Assembly (NCBI GenBank): GCA_012932295.1
Contig: JAAONU010000013.1
Coordinates: forward strand, 40,624,627-40,688,626
Length of the DNA stretch: 64,000 nucleotides
From: Cyclina sinensis
Taxonomy: Eukaryota; Mollusca; Bivalvia; Venerida; Veneridae
Direction: 5' to 3'
Shown: positions 33,691 through 47,595 of the stretch, piece after piece
Layout of the letters: each line of letters begins with the position of its first letter
How positions within the stretch are numbered: the stretch's first letter is position 1
Notes under the pieces: generated by a model
The model's input: the letters and a program-made list of their open reading frames with translations, nothing else
Database searches by the model: none
Told to the model about the DNA's origin: nothing
Translations under genes and position numbers: made by a program

Positions 33691-36600
33691 ACTGATATTT
33701 TAACGTTCCATCCTTTATGACTGAGAATGTGGCAAATTTCTAAACACAATTTATATTTAGCTTATAAGTTTTACTCATATCAATATCAGAATGCAAAGCA
33801 GCATTTAAGCCAGTGTCTTGAAAAGGACAGTCACTTTGATTTCGCTGAATCATAGCACACTTACCCGGCCTCCCTTTCGCAACACGAATATAGGTCCAGT
33901 AAGTATAATTACAATGAATTTTAAATATGCGCACTAGACTGGCTAATGAGATCCTGGATGATAAATTAGATCTGACAGTATGGTGTAATTAGTTCCGGTA
34001 TAAACACCAGGAAAACAGGCACACATATGTCACGTACGATAAATCACCTCAGACAATATTAAATGGCAAACTCTTCCTTATCTCTGCCATTCTACGTAAG
34101 ACGTGACAACTCCGCCACTCCGAAATTCGGAGACACGTAGCTTTGTCTTGTCTGTCTGTCTATATGTTTGTTCGTCTCGGGACTCCTCACTTATTACAAC
34201 TGAATTTTATAGAGATAATGGAGCTCACATTTTCCATTTCCAGCTTATGTTCATAAGTGGAATATACATATTTCTTCTTGTTATTATGGTGCAGCAGAGC
34301 ACCGCCAGATGTCGTTAGTCTCTGTTAACTGGTCAATATGTAAGTAAAATAATAAGACACAGCCTTACATACTGGAACAAATTAGTACCAAGAGAAAACT
34401 GCTTATGTTAAACCAATTAGTCAAACTCCCCAACTGAATGACTGCAATTAAGGACAAATTGAATTTTTGGCTTGCAAAATCCGACACATCTGTTATATGG
34501 AAACCACTAAAAGATCGAAGACAGTCTGGCATGTAGGGTTTAGTATGTTAAGAATAGATTTCCTCACACGCCACTCGTCCATTTCAAAGGAAATAACATA
34601 TGAAATTGGCTATTTTTCAGGACTGTGTTAAGAATATTTTATATAATTGTTCAATCTTTCGAGTTTTCGTTTAAAGCCTTCGAGACATGGTTTGTTTCAT
34701 GATAACCAGGCTTAATATCCGTTTTTATGATCATACAAAGCCCTTGGGGTATAATATATTTAGTAAAATACTAATAAAAGTAGCACAGATATATATCCAG
34801 TCAAGAAAATGACGAATAAAAGAATTAATGTAAACTGAAATCGGGTTTAATCAAAGTCAATTTTTTTAAGTAAAACGTCAGCAGGATTTTCTAGAGAACA
34901 ATTAAAACAGCTATATACATTGCTTATGAAACGTTCATTTCTGAAATGATAGAAGGTCAAGAGTCACATCTGAATGCTTTTCAAAACTGCAGTATTGAGA
35001 ATCCCTCATTCCATTTAAACAGTCGTTTTACATAAGGTTATATCATACAACCTCAGTAGTAAGATGTAAAAAGGTCTCATAAAACGTCCATGGTCCTAAT
35101 TTGTTCGATTTGAATTTTGCAAGCGACATCTCTATATTTTAACTGACTTAAAATTGGGTTCAAAACATCTAAACTGTTTTAAAATTGTCTTCTTCGGCTT
35201 CTGGGTGTTAATCAATTTTATAAAGACACAAGTTAGCATCATCTCGGAATTTATTCTGTTTCAAGAACAAAGAAAAATTTAGTTGAAAAAACTCATCAGT
35301 AATATATTGCGAACTTTTTAATTGCTTGCAACATAATGTTGGTTTTGTCAGTTGTTTGAAGATAAAAAAAAAAAGATTAAAATTATTTTACCGTAGGTAT
35401 TTTTGCATGCTATTTCCACGAAAGAACTTCGATCACTTACCAATGTAGCTATACACTTATGGCAATAGAAATGTAATTGTTCTTCAGGGACAAAACTGCT
35501 ATAAAATTCTGTTTGTACTACAAAAACGGTGACATATTATTTGCTTAAATCACGAGGAAGCGTCTACTTTTGTACAGAAAACTTGCTTTAGCAGATACCA
35601 GATTGATAAAAAAGCAGAAACATAAAGATGATTAAAACATAATAAGAAAAATACATGTAGTTATAAAAACACCCTTTTTTCTTAGAAAAAAAATCGTAAT
35701 ATACCGTGCTAGCAATATGATGCTTGTCAAGGCCAAAATACAAGCCATGATCATTCACCTTAAATGTGCAACAAGTAATTACATTTAATTAATTGTGAGT
35801 TACTACAGTGTTAAATATTGATTAGCTTGTGAATGTAGCTAGAGACACTGATAACGAAAGAAATTTCGTTAGTTTCAACATTTAACGCATCAATAAAACT
35901 AACTTTATGGAATTGGTTTTGAAATATTTAAATGTATGGACTGTGGTCTTTTGTCTATATACTTTCAGAATCATCTATGAAAAGAATATTGTTTGGATAG
36001 AGCATATATGAGGGGCGGATGGCCAATACGCTGCATGGTCCTCTAATTTCAGTAAAGTTCCGAAAATGTTGAAACACTTTAACACGGTTTGATATTCAGT
36101 GTATTTTTCCATTGAACTCGACGTTATAAGAACGTTCTTCGAACAATATCTTGATGAATGTTATCATTTTAAATAAGACAGATGGGTTTGCATACTGTTA
36201 TTTATGGCGTGCATTATTTAAAACAATACCCGCTATGAACATCTTAAGAGGTCGCGAACAGGCGTTATTCTTGTTCTGAAATAATGCCACCATGTAATAT
36301 TTGAAGTTTCACACAACAACTTTCTAAAGGCTTCCAAAGGATTGCCGCCGCGCTCATGCAATTAGAATGTCACTCGAAGAAAGTTTTAAAATCTTTGGTA
36401 AAGCATACATACAACTTCCATCGCGATATGTCTTTTGCTGTTATTTAAGAACATTCTAAAGGTGATTAGAACATCAATAAGTGAAATTACGAATCAAGTA
36501 CATTACAACATAGAAAAAAGGAAAACATAGCAAATATTCATATATTGTAAGATCAATGTACATTTTATTTGCATAGAACATATCTTAGAGCACTCTAAGA

Positions 36601-36898
36601 CAGGTTATTCGCCTAATGTACTTTCGTACATTTTCAGAAGGCAAAGTCAGTTGACAAGAACGTCTTGAGCAATTCAGAATAATAATAAATTAATGTTTTC
36701 TATAGCATTTAAGAACATTCTTAAGAAGTCTAAATGCCTGGAATATGTTTTTTACCATAATCTGTAAATTACAGTTATACTTTATTTTTATGCAAATTGT
36801 TCATGGCTTTCACTCTTCCAAATTATCACCCAGGTTTTGCTTAACATTTTTCTGAATCAGATTACAGTGTAAAGCTCTGATATTGATGACAGTCCCTG
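33691..36898. other. No supported gene
   Basis: AT-rich unique-looking sequence. A minus-strand reading at 33740-33934 contains a GTAAGTG donor-like site (near 33870), and a small palindrome TCCGAAATTCGGA lies near 34118; neither supports a gene. Nothing else is recognised. Confidence 0.5.
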
Positions 36899-37904
36899 AA
36901 TGCTGGAAATAAATATTGTATATTCACTTGTTACAGTGATTGCTTTCTCTTGATATATACGACTTCCGTAGGATTTCAAAATTTTCCACAAATGACAGCC
37001 GTTTGGATCTAAAATGCGTGAAACCAGATTCAACCAAAATTCTTTTTAAAACGTGTTGTTGTATGTTATATTGTAGAATTTCTAAGTGTTCCTTAGAAGT
37101 TTATCTCAACCACACGGATATAAACCTTATGAAATCGTGACCGTGTCACATGGCTTAGGACATTATGGACACATTTCTAGTACGAGATCTCGTATTTTCA
37201 GCTAGACAGGTTGAACATTTGCTGACATTCATAAAAATGTATCTCATGCCAACTATCTCCATTTATTTGCATAATTTGAAATATTTCTTTATGTATATTA
37301 ATTTTCTATGAAAGATATTAAGTATAACACTTTGAATATAAACCAAATTGAAATTGCCTTGTCATAAATGGCTGTAAATAGACTGTACTGGTAGTCAATA
37401 TTTCATTTTCTTATTTACCTACACGTCTTATTCTAAACTACACATGTACCTCTTAAGTCGGTTCTTTACATTTCAAGCAGTCAGTGGTTAAGTGTATGTG
37501 TTTAAAATATTCGCAACATTACTATATAAAAGTTTAACTTCGGTAAGAGCTATTGAACTATTGGTAATATAAGAGCAATTTGATCATCCTCATGTAAAAA
37601 AATTGCACTATATAACATCCATGTCGGGAAAATTACCAGTCAGCCAAAGGGTAACCTCACAAATGTCAAGTAGGCTTAATCTAACATTGTCCTGATACTG
37701 ACGTAACAGCTGTCTCGGGACAGATCCAAATTAGGAAGACAACATGAATAATGACTATGTTCTCATTCACTTTTATTTCTGGAAAGTGCCCGATATAGAC
37801 TGGTTTTTGTAGTGGCAATAAGTACAGAATAAGAAAGATAAATTATAGTCAGTGATAATTCAGGTTATGTGGCCAAATGACATTGTTTTTCATCTCTGTG
37901 TTTG

Positions 37905-38885
37905 TTCCATATTCTCCCAAAGTTCATTTGAATCACTATTCACAATGAGGGACATTCCTGATAACAAATTATCTCCCTTACTCAGATAACATCAAAGGTA
38001 GACCAAATAGCAGATTGGTCCTTTTTGTTGGAATCCTCTAACTTTATCCTTGTTTCTAATTGTGATGGTCTTGACTTTTAGTTGTGAAAATTGTCACTTA
38101 TACATTAAATAAAAGGTAGGATTATCAGAAAACGAAGATAGTGGTGTTAACAAAACATGTTGCCAAACTAAATGTGTAATCTGACTACCGCTGTTGCAAA
38201 TAATTAGGCTTAATTATCACCATACCAAAAGAGAAAAATAGCGATAAAAACAGAGGAATCCAAATGGAAGGACAAATGTAATATCAGAGAGTATTCAGGG
38301 TAGATAATACACTAATGTCCCCCATAGCTTTAAGAATAACTGCCATAGTGTAAACATCCGACTATAAATAGTTTCGTGCTCTGAAAATCAAAGAGGTCTC
38401 GCTCTATACTAACTCAAAAGCACAGATAGTGTGCTTCTAACATCAAGTGTATAAAACATTTTAGTGAAAAAAGAACGGAAATTTATTCCTTTAGATATAA
38501 AACAGTATTTATGTAACTAAAAATTTTATTTTCGTACAATTTTAATGAATGATTTCTACTTCAAATTTTTTTTTTATTTACAAGCTTTCAGATTTTCATC
38601 CTAAAACCATGTGGGTAAGTATTACAAGCCCTTGTATTGACAATTGTTGACAAGCTATGTGCATCCTCAAAAAACAATCTGTTTTATCATTTATATCTAT
38701 ATTACCATATAAGTACTATAAATATGAAGGAATGAATTTGTTATTCTTTGAAAGTAGACACAAATTACGTTTATAGCAGACAGTTTTTATAATAAAGTTT
38801 AGATTCTAGATCACCTTCTCAATGTTTTAACATTTCCAGCAAAAGCCTTTCAATCTTTGAAGCGTTCGTTTTAAAAGTAAAGTAT
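37905..38885. other. Segment private to copy A
   Basis: Absent from copy B, where sequence joins directly at about 52930. No TIRs, tail or coding potential are obvious, so insertion in A and deletion in B are equally possible. Confidence 0.6.
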
Positions 38886-39059
38886 TTACCCAGAATTTCG
38901 TTACTTTACATAGCATTTTGTGACATCTCGTACTATACTTATTCAAGATATCAATAAATAGAAAAAAAAATGATTGACAGTATTAGGTTTAGAAAAAAAA
39001 CTATTGAAAATATAAATATCTCATTTTAATTGTGTAGTTAACAAAGAAAGAGAGATAAG

Positions 39060-39760
39060 TAAAACACGATTAAGTAGAGGTACACTTCTTGGCCACTGCC
39101 TTTTTCTCAGTCGCAATCGATCTATGTTTTAAGTTTTAAATCAGTTCACTTCACAGTTAGGAAGAAAGGCTTCAGTCAAAAAAAGAAAAAGAAAATAGGA
39201 GTGGAGATAATTCCAAATGGGACCAGGTAGATTTCGGGCATTTTTTTTCGAAACATCTGTCTTTATTTCATGTTGGAAGACAATCTCTTTTATACTCTTC
39301 TAGAAATGCTCCGGCGAAAAAATTCATTAAAGAAATTAAAGAAGGAAATATTACTCAAAAACGGGATAAGGAAGAGTTATGTCTCTTAGAACTGCATATT
39401 CCTTTCAGCAATCCATCCATTTTTAAAGTTTCACATCAGTTTACTTCATAGATCTAAAAATATTCATCGGATAAAAAAAGACTTAAGAGAGAAAATAGTT
39501 AAAAGTGGAACAAAGTAAAGCTATGGTTCTTGTGCATTGCACTCTACCCATTGCAGGAAAATGGCGTAGGAAGTATGAAGTCAGTCAGACAATTAGCAAC
39601 AGAGTTATGGTCCGGACAAAGTCTGGACGCCGTCCGTCCGCCCGCCACAGGGTTTGCCATAATACGTTCCGTTTTTGACAGGCGTTTTTACAATGCCTGG
39701 CGATCAGTGAATACCACAATTCCTTTAGAAATTTCATTTCCCATAGTGTTAGAGTGAACT
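39060..39760 (+). repeat. Degenerate tandem array, about four 145-bp units (copy A)
   Basis: Units start near 39083, 39226, 39370 and 39515, each with a (T/C)TTG(T/G)(G/C)CA-CTGC-like start and an AAAGTTTCA-like middle. The end reads TTATGGTCCGGACAAAG followed by CCGTCCGTCCG. The equivalent array in copy B is at about 53095-53740. Confidence 0.6.
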
Positions 39761-42070
39761 TAAATTTCTCTGAACTGGGAAAGGGAAATCCTAGTGTGTA
39801 CTGTAAGCGGTAATTGAGGCCATTTAATGATATCAGTAAGTGTATTCATTCAATGGCGGCACATTCAGACTTAAGAATGTCCTAACATCCGAGTACATTA
39901 AATAATGTATTTCTATATTTAAATGAAAATTCACTTATAAAAATATTATCTGTTTCATTGACCTTGATTAGAAAAAACACTTTATTTATTCAAGATCTAG
40001 TTATCAACAGGAATGACAAAACGTATCAGTATACATGTTTTCAGTCTTCTTAAATATGCTCTCGCGAGGCTTAGACCCAGTGCTTCTTATTGACTAATTA
40101 TTAATATGCTGCGTTAACGGTTCTTTTTTGTACATCATGGAACTATATTTATTCAGTATCAAAAAAGTTTAAAAGCAATTAGTATCCTAATAATCTAGTG
40201 ATATGGTTTTATTTTGAAAACATGAGAGACATAATTGTATTCATAAAGCCAGAAACTAAATGATGTGCATCAAAGAATTAGATTTAATGGTAGACTCAAA
40301 ATGTTTGTATACTTGTGGAGGAAAGGTTAGAAATGGCTTCGATTTTTACATTAAGCCATACGCCAAGTAAGATGCTTTGTAAGGAACTTCCCCATTATTA
40401 TGTCTAATGTACTGCAATAAATACAGAAAGGAAATCATGGTCTGTGACAAATGAATAAAGAGTAATTTGTTTCCTGCGAAATATCTCTTTCGATAGTATT
40501 TTGTTATTGTAATTGTCCCTAAATGTATAATGTGTGATTGTGCTACACCATATCGTTCATCTAGGAGTGACTTTACAAGGCAATGTTTACTTGTTCTGTT
40601 TTGGTTCAGATCATCAAACAACATAAATGTTGATAGTACTTACAAAGATCTGCTTACTTCATGAAACAATTAAACCTCATAGGGTTTAGCATTACCATCC
40701 AGAAAGATACGGGTATTTAGATTTCCTATTTAATTTCGATTTTATCGTAGCTTGCTTCAATATTTATTCACCTTGTCCACATTTTGTTTTTGATTAGGCT
40801 TTTGTGTATAATGAATCTCTTACATTTCTCTCTACTAAAGGGGAGCACCGGAACAATTATTCTTCAGAAGAAATGTTGAATGTGATGATTGTTTTTACAT
40901 ATTCAAAAATACAATCACGCTATGAAATGTAAAGGACTGATCTAGATAAGCTGCAGAAGTCTCCTTAAGAATTTCAATTTTTGTGAAATACACCAAGTTC
41001 ATCTGTCATTTGGTAGTAAAGTAAATCTCAAACCATATATCAACTGTCGGCACGTCCGCAGGAAGCATTTTAGATTGCAGGGCCACTTTCAGAATGAAAG
41101 CGGGTGGTTGCACTTATTTATGCAAATCTTAACATTTTTTTCGTTTTTGTTCTTGGAACAAATACAATTGTAATACAGAAAACATCCCCTCGGTTCTTAC
41201 GGTCTGGTTAGGAACACTATCTAGGAGTCAGTTAACATACTCACACATTAGCTACTGAGCGGGCTACCAGTACTAGGTGCATATATTTCTGCAAGTAAAT
41301 GTCGACTTCTCTACATGGTATGGCAATGCTAAAGAATGAAGGCGGATGAGAAATCCCCTTATCCACACCACATTGTCCGCCGGTGTTTCAAACTCATGAC
41401 TTCGCAACTGAAGTCAAACTCAGCAAGTCTCTTCCTAGAGTCCATCCGGCTGGACCTACTAGAGCAACCGGGATGAACCCAGGGTTGATCGTATTAGATA
41501 ATAGTGTCTGATGGATGTCATCTGTGAAGCGGCAGGGAGATAATTAAAACCCCTTCCATGGGCTTTTTAATAGTTTCTAGAATTGTCCACCATGTCGTCT
41601 TTGTTGAGATCCATGCAGAAACTAAACCTGGTATTAGAACGCAGTCTCTCAATCAATTGAAACAGTATCATAGACATATACGGTTCGAAATGTATCTGCA
41701 ATGGATTGCAATTTAAACCCCTCATTTCGCCATTAAATAAATAACCTTCTCAGATTTTTATACAAGAGTTTTAAGTTATTGTTTTTTTTACAATTAATCT
41801 TTTGACAACTGGTACTGACAGAATGAGCGAAAATAAAATTAACGTTCGTAAAACATGCTGAATATGCTGAAAGATACATCTCGATAATAAAGACCCCAAC
41901 GACTTATAAAAATATGAAAATTATACATTCGTCCGGTTGGTAACACGATTTTTTGCTTTAATAAATTGTTACAAATTTCAGTTATAGGATGCATGAGGTA
42001 GCATACCCCTTTCACAGCTTAAATTATGGAAAAAGATCTAAACAAAATGCGGCAATTTCTGCATTTTTAA

Positions 42071-42501
42071 AGGGGCTGTGCTCCAGATGACAAAAAAAAA
42101 GTTTTTTTGTATTATAAATTTCTTGTAATATTTATGACTAATGCTTAAAAAATAACTTACCGACAAAAAATAAGTCAAATAATTACATTATAAATTGACT
42201 TTATTCCCTTTCAAAGTGCTATACCGTAACGCGATGGTATAACTATATCGTATAAGATTTAAAGTAAATATCAGTTATATCACATGCGGCTATGGTGGTG
42301 ACAGTAAAAGCGTTGGAAATATTTTGTTAACATGAGGGGTCCAGAGTTCAAATCAGGCTGGAGCGAAAATATTTTTTTTTTATTCTATTTTGACTTCTAT
42401 AATCAGTTTTGAAGTAAAATATTATGTTGTTATAATCTCACGGCATCTAAATATATAATTTATGAGAAAAAAAATTATGTCAAATCTGGAGTACAGCCTC
42501 T
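42071..42501 (+). mobile_element. 431-bp MITE with TTAA duplication and tRNA-like core
   Basis: TIRs AGGGGCTGTGCTCCAGAT (42071-42088) and its inverted partner (42484-42501) match at 16 of 18 and are flanked by TTAA on both sides (42067-42070, 42502-42505). Copy B has the uninterrupted site near 56746. A central segment at about 42287-42365 resembles a tRNA, with a B-box-like GAGTTCAAATC at about 42346. There is no coding capacity. Confidence 0.88.
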
Positions 42502-43626
42502 TTAAGCTGTAGATCTATTGCTGAGCATTTAAATCGTTTCAAGTTTTGCATTCATATTTATTTTATTTTTTTAAACTGGAGATATTTTTGCCACACTATT
42601 TATAGTGTTGAAAGAACAATAACCATGTCTGGGATACTTAGTTAATGACCTTGTTTATTAAATCATTATAATTTACATCGCGTAAATAATGGCTGGACAC
42701 CAATTAGAAATGTAAATGTCTTTCTTCCTAATTCACGTAATAAACCACCTGTCTGACATGGAAGTCGACATTTAGACTGACATGTACATCTGCACTTTGA
42801 TTGAGTTATCCGGACCATCGATTGCCTTTCACTTCAGATCCTACACAGCTCTTCCGTTCATTTACAACGCAGTTTTTAAATTTGCAAGACGACAAACCAG
42901 GGATTGAGAGCGATTTCTGAAAATAGAAATATACAGTTTTTATCACCAGACAACTTTTCGAATTTCTATCAGTAATGTTCGTGTGTGTCATTTTGCACTA
43001 AAACTGAACATTATATTCACGAACAAATTTATCTTTATAGAAAAATTGCTTAAGACAAGACATAGTTCATTTTGCAAGACCGATGGACTTTATGAATCTT
43101 TGCTTTGTCAATCTCTGACAATTCTGTTTCAGTCATAGGACCACAAAAAAGTGTCGTTATGATATTATGAATCGAGTTTACTGGACACTTACTTTTGATT
43201 TAGTAGCGCTGTCATTTACTAATTAAAATTGGTGTTTTGGCAACTAAAAGTGATATTCCTCTATATACCATAGTTGATGTGCAACCGTGAGTAAAAGTGA
43301 AAATAGATGGTGACTGTTTTCTATGCATACTTTCAATGCAATCATTTCTTGCTTAAAATAAAGACAAAAAAAATTATGTTGCAGCATGCTGTTCAAAGAT
43401 ACCTCGCAAATCTGTTCGACAATCTATTATAGCAAACTGAGTATTGCTGAGTTTTCATCTAGAAAAAATATGTTGTTGTAGGCAACCATAAAACTGTGAT
43501 GGTCTTGCTATATGGTAGAATATTATTAGATATGCGAATTTCTTAAAGCTCTGGATATTGAAAAAGTTCATCCAAGCTACTGTTTTGTTTACATCACCCT
43601 GTGTTAGGAGATCTGATAGATTTCTA

Positions 43627-45200
43627 CTACAGGAAGTAACCAGAAACTTCACATTTGGCTATGTCCAGTGTCTCTTCTCTAACGTTGTCATTCAGTGTCA
43701 TGGTATAATATTTCACTCAAATGAAGAAAGACGTAATCATGCAAGATTGTATAAATTTGATAAATCAAGAAATTATGAATAATCTATTGGTGATATTGCT
43801 TTTATAACACGGATTCTATCAATTGAATAATTTTGAATTTTAGATACATTAATCTTGTCAGCAGAATCAAATCACATGCACCACACGAGCACTTTGATGC
43901 ACACAAATCACAACAAGACTGTAAACTACTGACATTAAAGTCTTTGTCAGTCACAAAATGCTGCAAAATAGCTTTTCTGTGTTTTTTACTACATTCTTAA
44001 CTATTGAACTCACATGATCAAGTTGGATTACACATGTTAACTTAGTCTTTTCACCATTTCTTCCACATCTGCCTGTTTCTTGCAGCTAGTCAACAATTTA
44101 TATAGAAGGACATTTTTAATTTCACTGTGAACATCTTTTACTTATTCTCACATTCCTAATTATCTGGTTGCAACAACAATCCCTGAATAATCCTCTTTCC
44201 ACAGCTTCTGAATAATATTGTCTTCTTAACAGGTGTCTCAGAATGCAACATTTCAATATTTTTAATTTTTCCGATTCCGTTGTCAAGTAAACGTATGAAC
44301 TGGAGACATCTTAAACAGAGGTATAATAAATGACCAACCTTGGGGCAGTTACTTTTCATTTCAAACATTGAATCTTTTAGCCAGCAAAAATGATTCTCCT
44401 GTCATTTCAACTACGTCGAACTAGGAATTTATTTTTTTCATGATTTGGAGATTTAGAGATTATAGTGGCACTTTTCATGTTAAATACAATCAAAGTTTCC
44501 CTGTTTACATTTGTATGTTGCACTTAAGACAAGAACATTTGCATTTGGAACTATGTTTATCAGTTCACCAGAGCAGCGAAACCACTTCCGGAAGACCCTG
44601 TCCTCTTGTTCATACTCAAGTCTTCCCCTGAAATTGAAAACAAAAGTAAATGTCTGCCAGCAGTTGGACGGTTATTGATTTATACCAAATTTATTTTGGT
44701 AAGATAAGATACTAAGTATTTTCCATATTTAAATGAGCGAGACGTATAAAACCTCAAACTACTTAAATCTTGTAAATAATATAAAAAATAGACATATCAT
44801 AAATTTCAACATCACCTTTCTGGGTTATATCCTAGCAGCCAGTCCACATAAAATTCATTCCTCGGTATCCAACAATCAATTTTAAAAATCAATATTTTTT
44901 TTTGTTTCAATAATATAGAAGTTGGAAAACATGCACATTACAAATAATGAAATTACTTAGAACCCTCTTTGCATCTGAATTGTGTTGGAACTGTTAAAAC
45001 TTGATAATTTTTTTTCTTTGTGAGTATGCTGCAATGTTATGTTAGAAATGGTGACCTTTAACATGAACAATGCATTACTTACAGACTTTTAAAGACGGCG
45101 CTTATGTTGTTAACTTACCTTTTCGTTACACCCGATCTTCCATAAGTTAAGTCAATGAACAACACACAATTATCTTTTCAGAGCATTTCTCTTCCGTCAT
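43627..45200 (-). pseudogene. RecQ-like DNA helicase gene fragment (copy A)
   Basis: Exon-like blocks read in order on the minus strand. Exon 1 (45200-45083): starts MTEEKCSEKIIV, ends at a GTAAGT donor, but one T is missing, so the frame breaks. Exon 2 (44627-44509): after a TTTCAG acceptor, VFRKWFRCSGELINI then VLVLSAT, which looks like helicase motif III. Exon 3 (about 44350-44156): NCPKVGHLLY and IEMLHSETPVKK, like the second RecA-like lobe. Exon 4 (43995 to about 43866): CSKKHRKAILQHF then CCDLCASKCSCGAC, like the RecQ zinc-binding region. Exon 5 (about 43707-43627) ends the reading. Walker A, DEAH and motifs V/VI are not found. The protein family unwinds DNA; this copy is a broken remnant. 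Confidence 0.62.
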
Positions 45201-45264
45201 TTTCTTTATCGGCAGAAGTAATGATTAATATTGTAGCAACTTTCCATATACTGTTGTTAATTAA

Positions 45265-47176
45265 AGGTCATGTGACACGACTATTGCAACTTTGTCTATT
45301 CAAAATAATCATGATGTACTGATTAAAATGGTTTAATTGCGAAATTATGAAAATTTTGCTTTTGATAAGAAAAAAACGTGTTTTTGATGATCGGCTATTT
45401 CCGTTTCGACATCGGTAGTTTCCGCTGCAATTTTTGGCTGTGACGTAGATTTATCTGTCCCAGGCAGTAGTGCAGAATTACACTGCTCAAAACACATCCG
45501 TTTTTAAATGAAAAAATAACACTAAACCACAAGTGCAAGAAACACAATAAAGGCACACTTATAAAAATAACATGCTATAAATTGTAAATTAAATAAAACA
45601 ATGTGATTACTTCTCGATTTTTATAGTTAAATTCAAACATTGTGCCGGGAGAACGGTTTGAGATTTTACCTTTACAAATATTAAAAAATATTCAAATTTC
45701 TTCCATGTTGTGGTTCTATATAAAACTATCTCCTTCACGTTTTAACATGCTGCGTAACCCTTCCCCACTTGATGTTTACGTCATAAACAAATTCTTTTTC
45801 ATTTAAGTGTAGTGAAATTGAAGTGAATTTAGGTGATCTAATGTGTTAACAGTTGTTTCACTGGAATGGAAATTCACACCCAGTGTATTTTCACGTTGGG
45901 ATATTGTTTGAAAAAAATAATATGCCATATCCATCGAGCAGAAATTTGTGTCTGCTTATAAATTTATATCCAATAAAATGTCATAGATCCATAAATCACG
46001 CCTTATACTGTGGGATTTATGCAAATTAACTTGCCCAAATGGGACCCTTGTATATTCTGCATAGCTGTCAAAACAAGGCAATTAACTTTTTATTACCCAA
46101 TCAATGATAAAGTTGAGACAAATAGCAAAATTTTATGGCAAGTGATCTTACAAATTGATTGAATTACTTTTGATCAGTCAAACCTGTGAAAACATTATGT
46201 ATTAGCTTGTTCCAATTAACAGGTCTGAATGATTTTTAGTTAAGAAGCTTCCATGCAGATACATATTTTAATTAGATAATTAAATGTAATGGATCTATTT
46301 ATGATGAAAATAAAAACATTCGACTTCTAAATGTGAACAAATTAAAAAACAAAAAAAAAAAAAACAAAACACAATGTGTTTGTGTTATGATTTCGACATA
46401 GTTTTAGGGCTTCTTCATATTATTTGTTCTTTGATCATTATTGATTTTTTTAATGTTGAATGAATAAGTCCCCCCCCCCCAAAAATAAAAAAGATATGCA
46501 GTAATAATGAAAAAAGTCATAGATCTAGTCAAAGAATACTTACACGTACCTCAAGCAAAATATACCACAGACAAATAAGCAACACATCACTGTAAAGAGA
46601 ATGTTTTTATGGAAAAAATCTCTCGATTGGAGTTAGTTAATCAAGTCTTCCAAATAAAACTGCATCAGATAAAAATAAGCATGTTCAAAATCATTTTGGA
46701 TCAGTAACTTGAAAAAAATATCTCTAGATATTTTCACTGATGTATTCTTTTTATACTATAACCTTAATTAAACTAGCCTCTATATAGTATTGCTCATTGG
46801 CTTCGTAATTCCATCAAAATTTCAAATTATTTATTTTAGAAAATCTTCAATGTGTGTTCACGATGTTAGCTTGACTTGTTCAATTTTGTTTTTTTACTAT
46901 ATGCAGTCTACATTTTCACTTTTCATCATAATTTTTAAGATTTTGTTAACAATCCAGGCAGCTGTGTCAAGTGGCAAGAGATAAATGTGCGTCACTTCCG
47001 GTTTCGCTCATGACAGGTGCGCGCGACCAAGTGCGTAAAATATGGAATTTAATTTGCTATAAAAACATCTTTAAGATGAAAATTACCTGCGGAATTTTTT
47101 TAAAACTGTTATAGTAAGATATATAGTTTTCGCTCATATTGAAATTTCGAGGTCAAAAAGTCGTGTCACATGACAT
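45265..47176. mobile_element. 1.9-kb non-autonomous TTAA element, private to copy A
   Basis: Inverted ends AGGTCATGTGACACGAC (45265-45281) and 47160-47176 match at 16 of 17, flanked by TTAA (45261-45264 and 47177-47180). Copy B joins directly here (near 62095, after its own insertion). No transposase is encoded. A 450-bp dispersed repeat is nested at about 45975-46440. Confidence 0.85.
45975..46440 (+). repeat. 450-bp dispersed repeat X, copy 1
   Basis: It is colinear with 51400-51850, with shared landmarks AGATCCATAAATCACGCC, GCATAGCTGTCAAAACAA and TAGGGCTTCTTC. Here it lies inside the 1.9-kb TTAA element. No ends were recognised. Confidence 0.75.
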
Positions 47177-47397
47177 TTAAGCCATGTAGTTCTTTTTGCC
47201 CATAATGTACCGAAGAACGTATTTTTGTAAGTTTTGACGACGGCAGTCCTTTTTTTTTCTAACATTTCTCTACCGTATCATCGGTCATTTTGCGACCATT
47301 AACGAAAGCTTTATGAAACACATTCTCTCTGTTTAGCTGTTATAGAAAAAGTTATCTGAGAAAATAAATCTTGCTTGCATATGGTACGTGCAGTCAT

Positions 47398-47423
47398 CAG
47401 ATGTAACGTTTTTGTTACATCTG
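47398..47423. repeat. Perfect 10-bp hairpin
   Basis: CAGATGTAAC and GTTACATCTG around a six-base loop. The same stem is kept in copy B at 62323-62348 with one loop change. Confidence 0.75.
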
Positions 47424-47595
47424 ACTTAAGTGAGATTGCGTTATTTACGAACACCAGTCTTTTCTGCTAAGATTATAATAAACAGTTACGAATAACAAGT
47501 TGAGTGTTGTTTAAACAGTCAGATATACAAAGCCATACGCCTTTGTACAAAACCTGAAAAATCAAACAGATCTAAAATAAAAATAATAATACAGT

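Noticed and set aside
36940..37140. 66-codon ORF conserved in both duplication units (also 51961-52161)
   Set aside because: The changes include amino-acid replacements and the flanks are equally conserved, so its persistence is explained by the recent duplication.
42806..42991. Minus-strand ORF with a longer counterpart at 57060-57344
   Set aside because: The copies diverge by indels without keeping frame, and no domain is visible.
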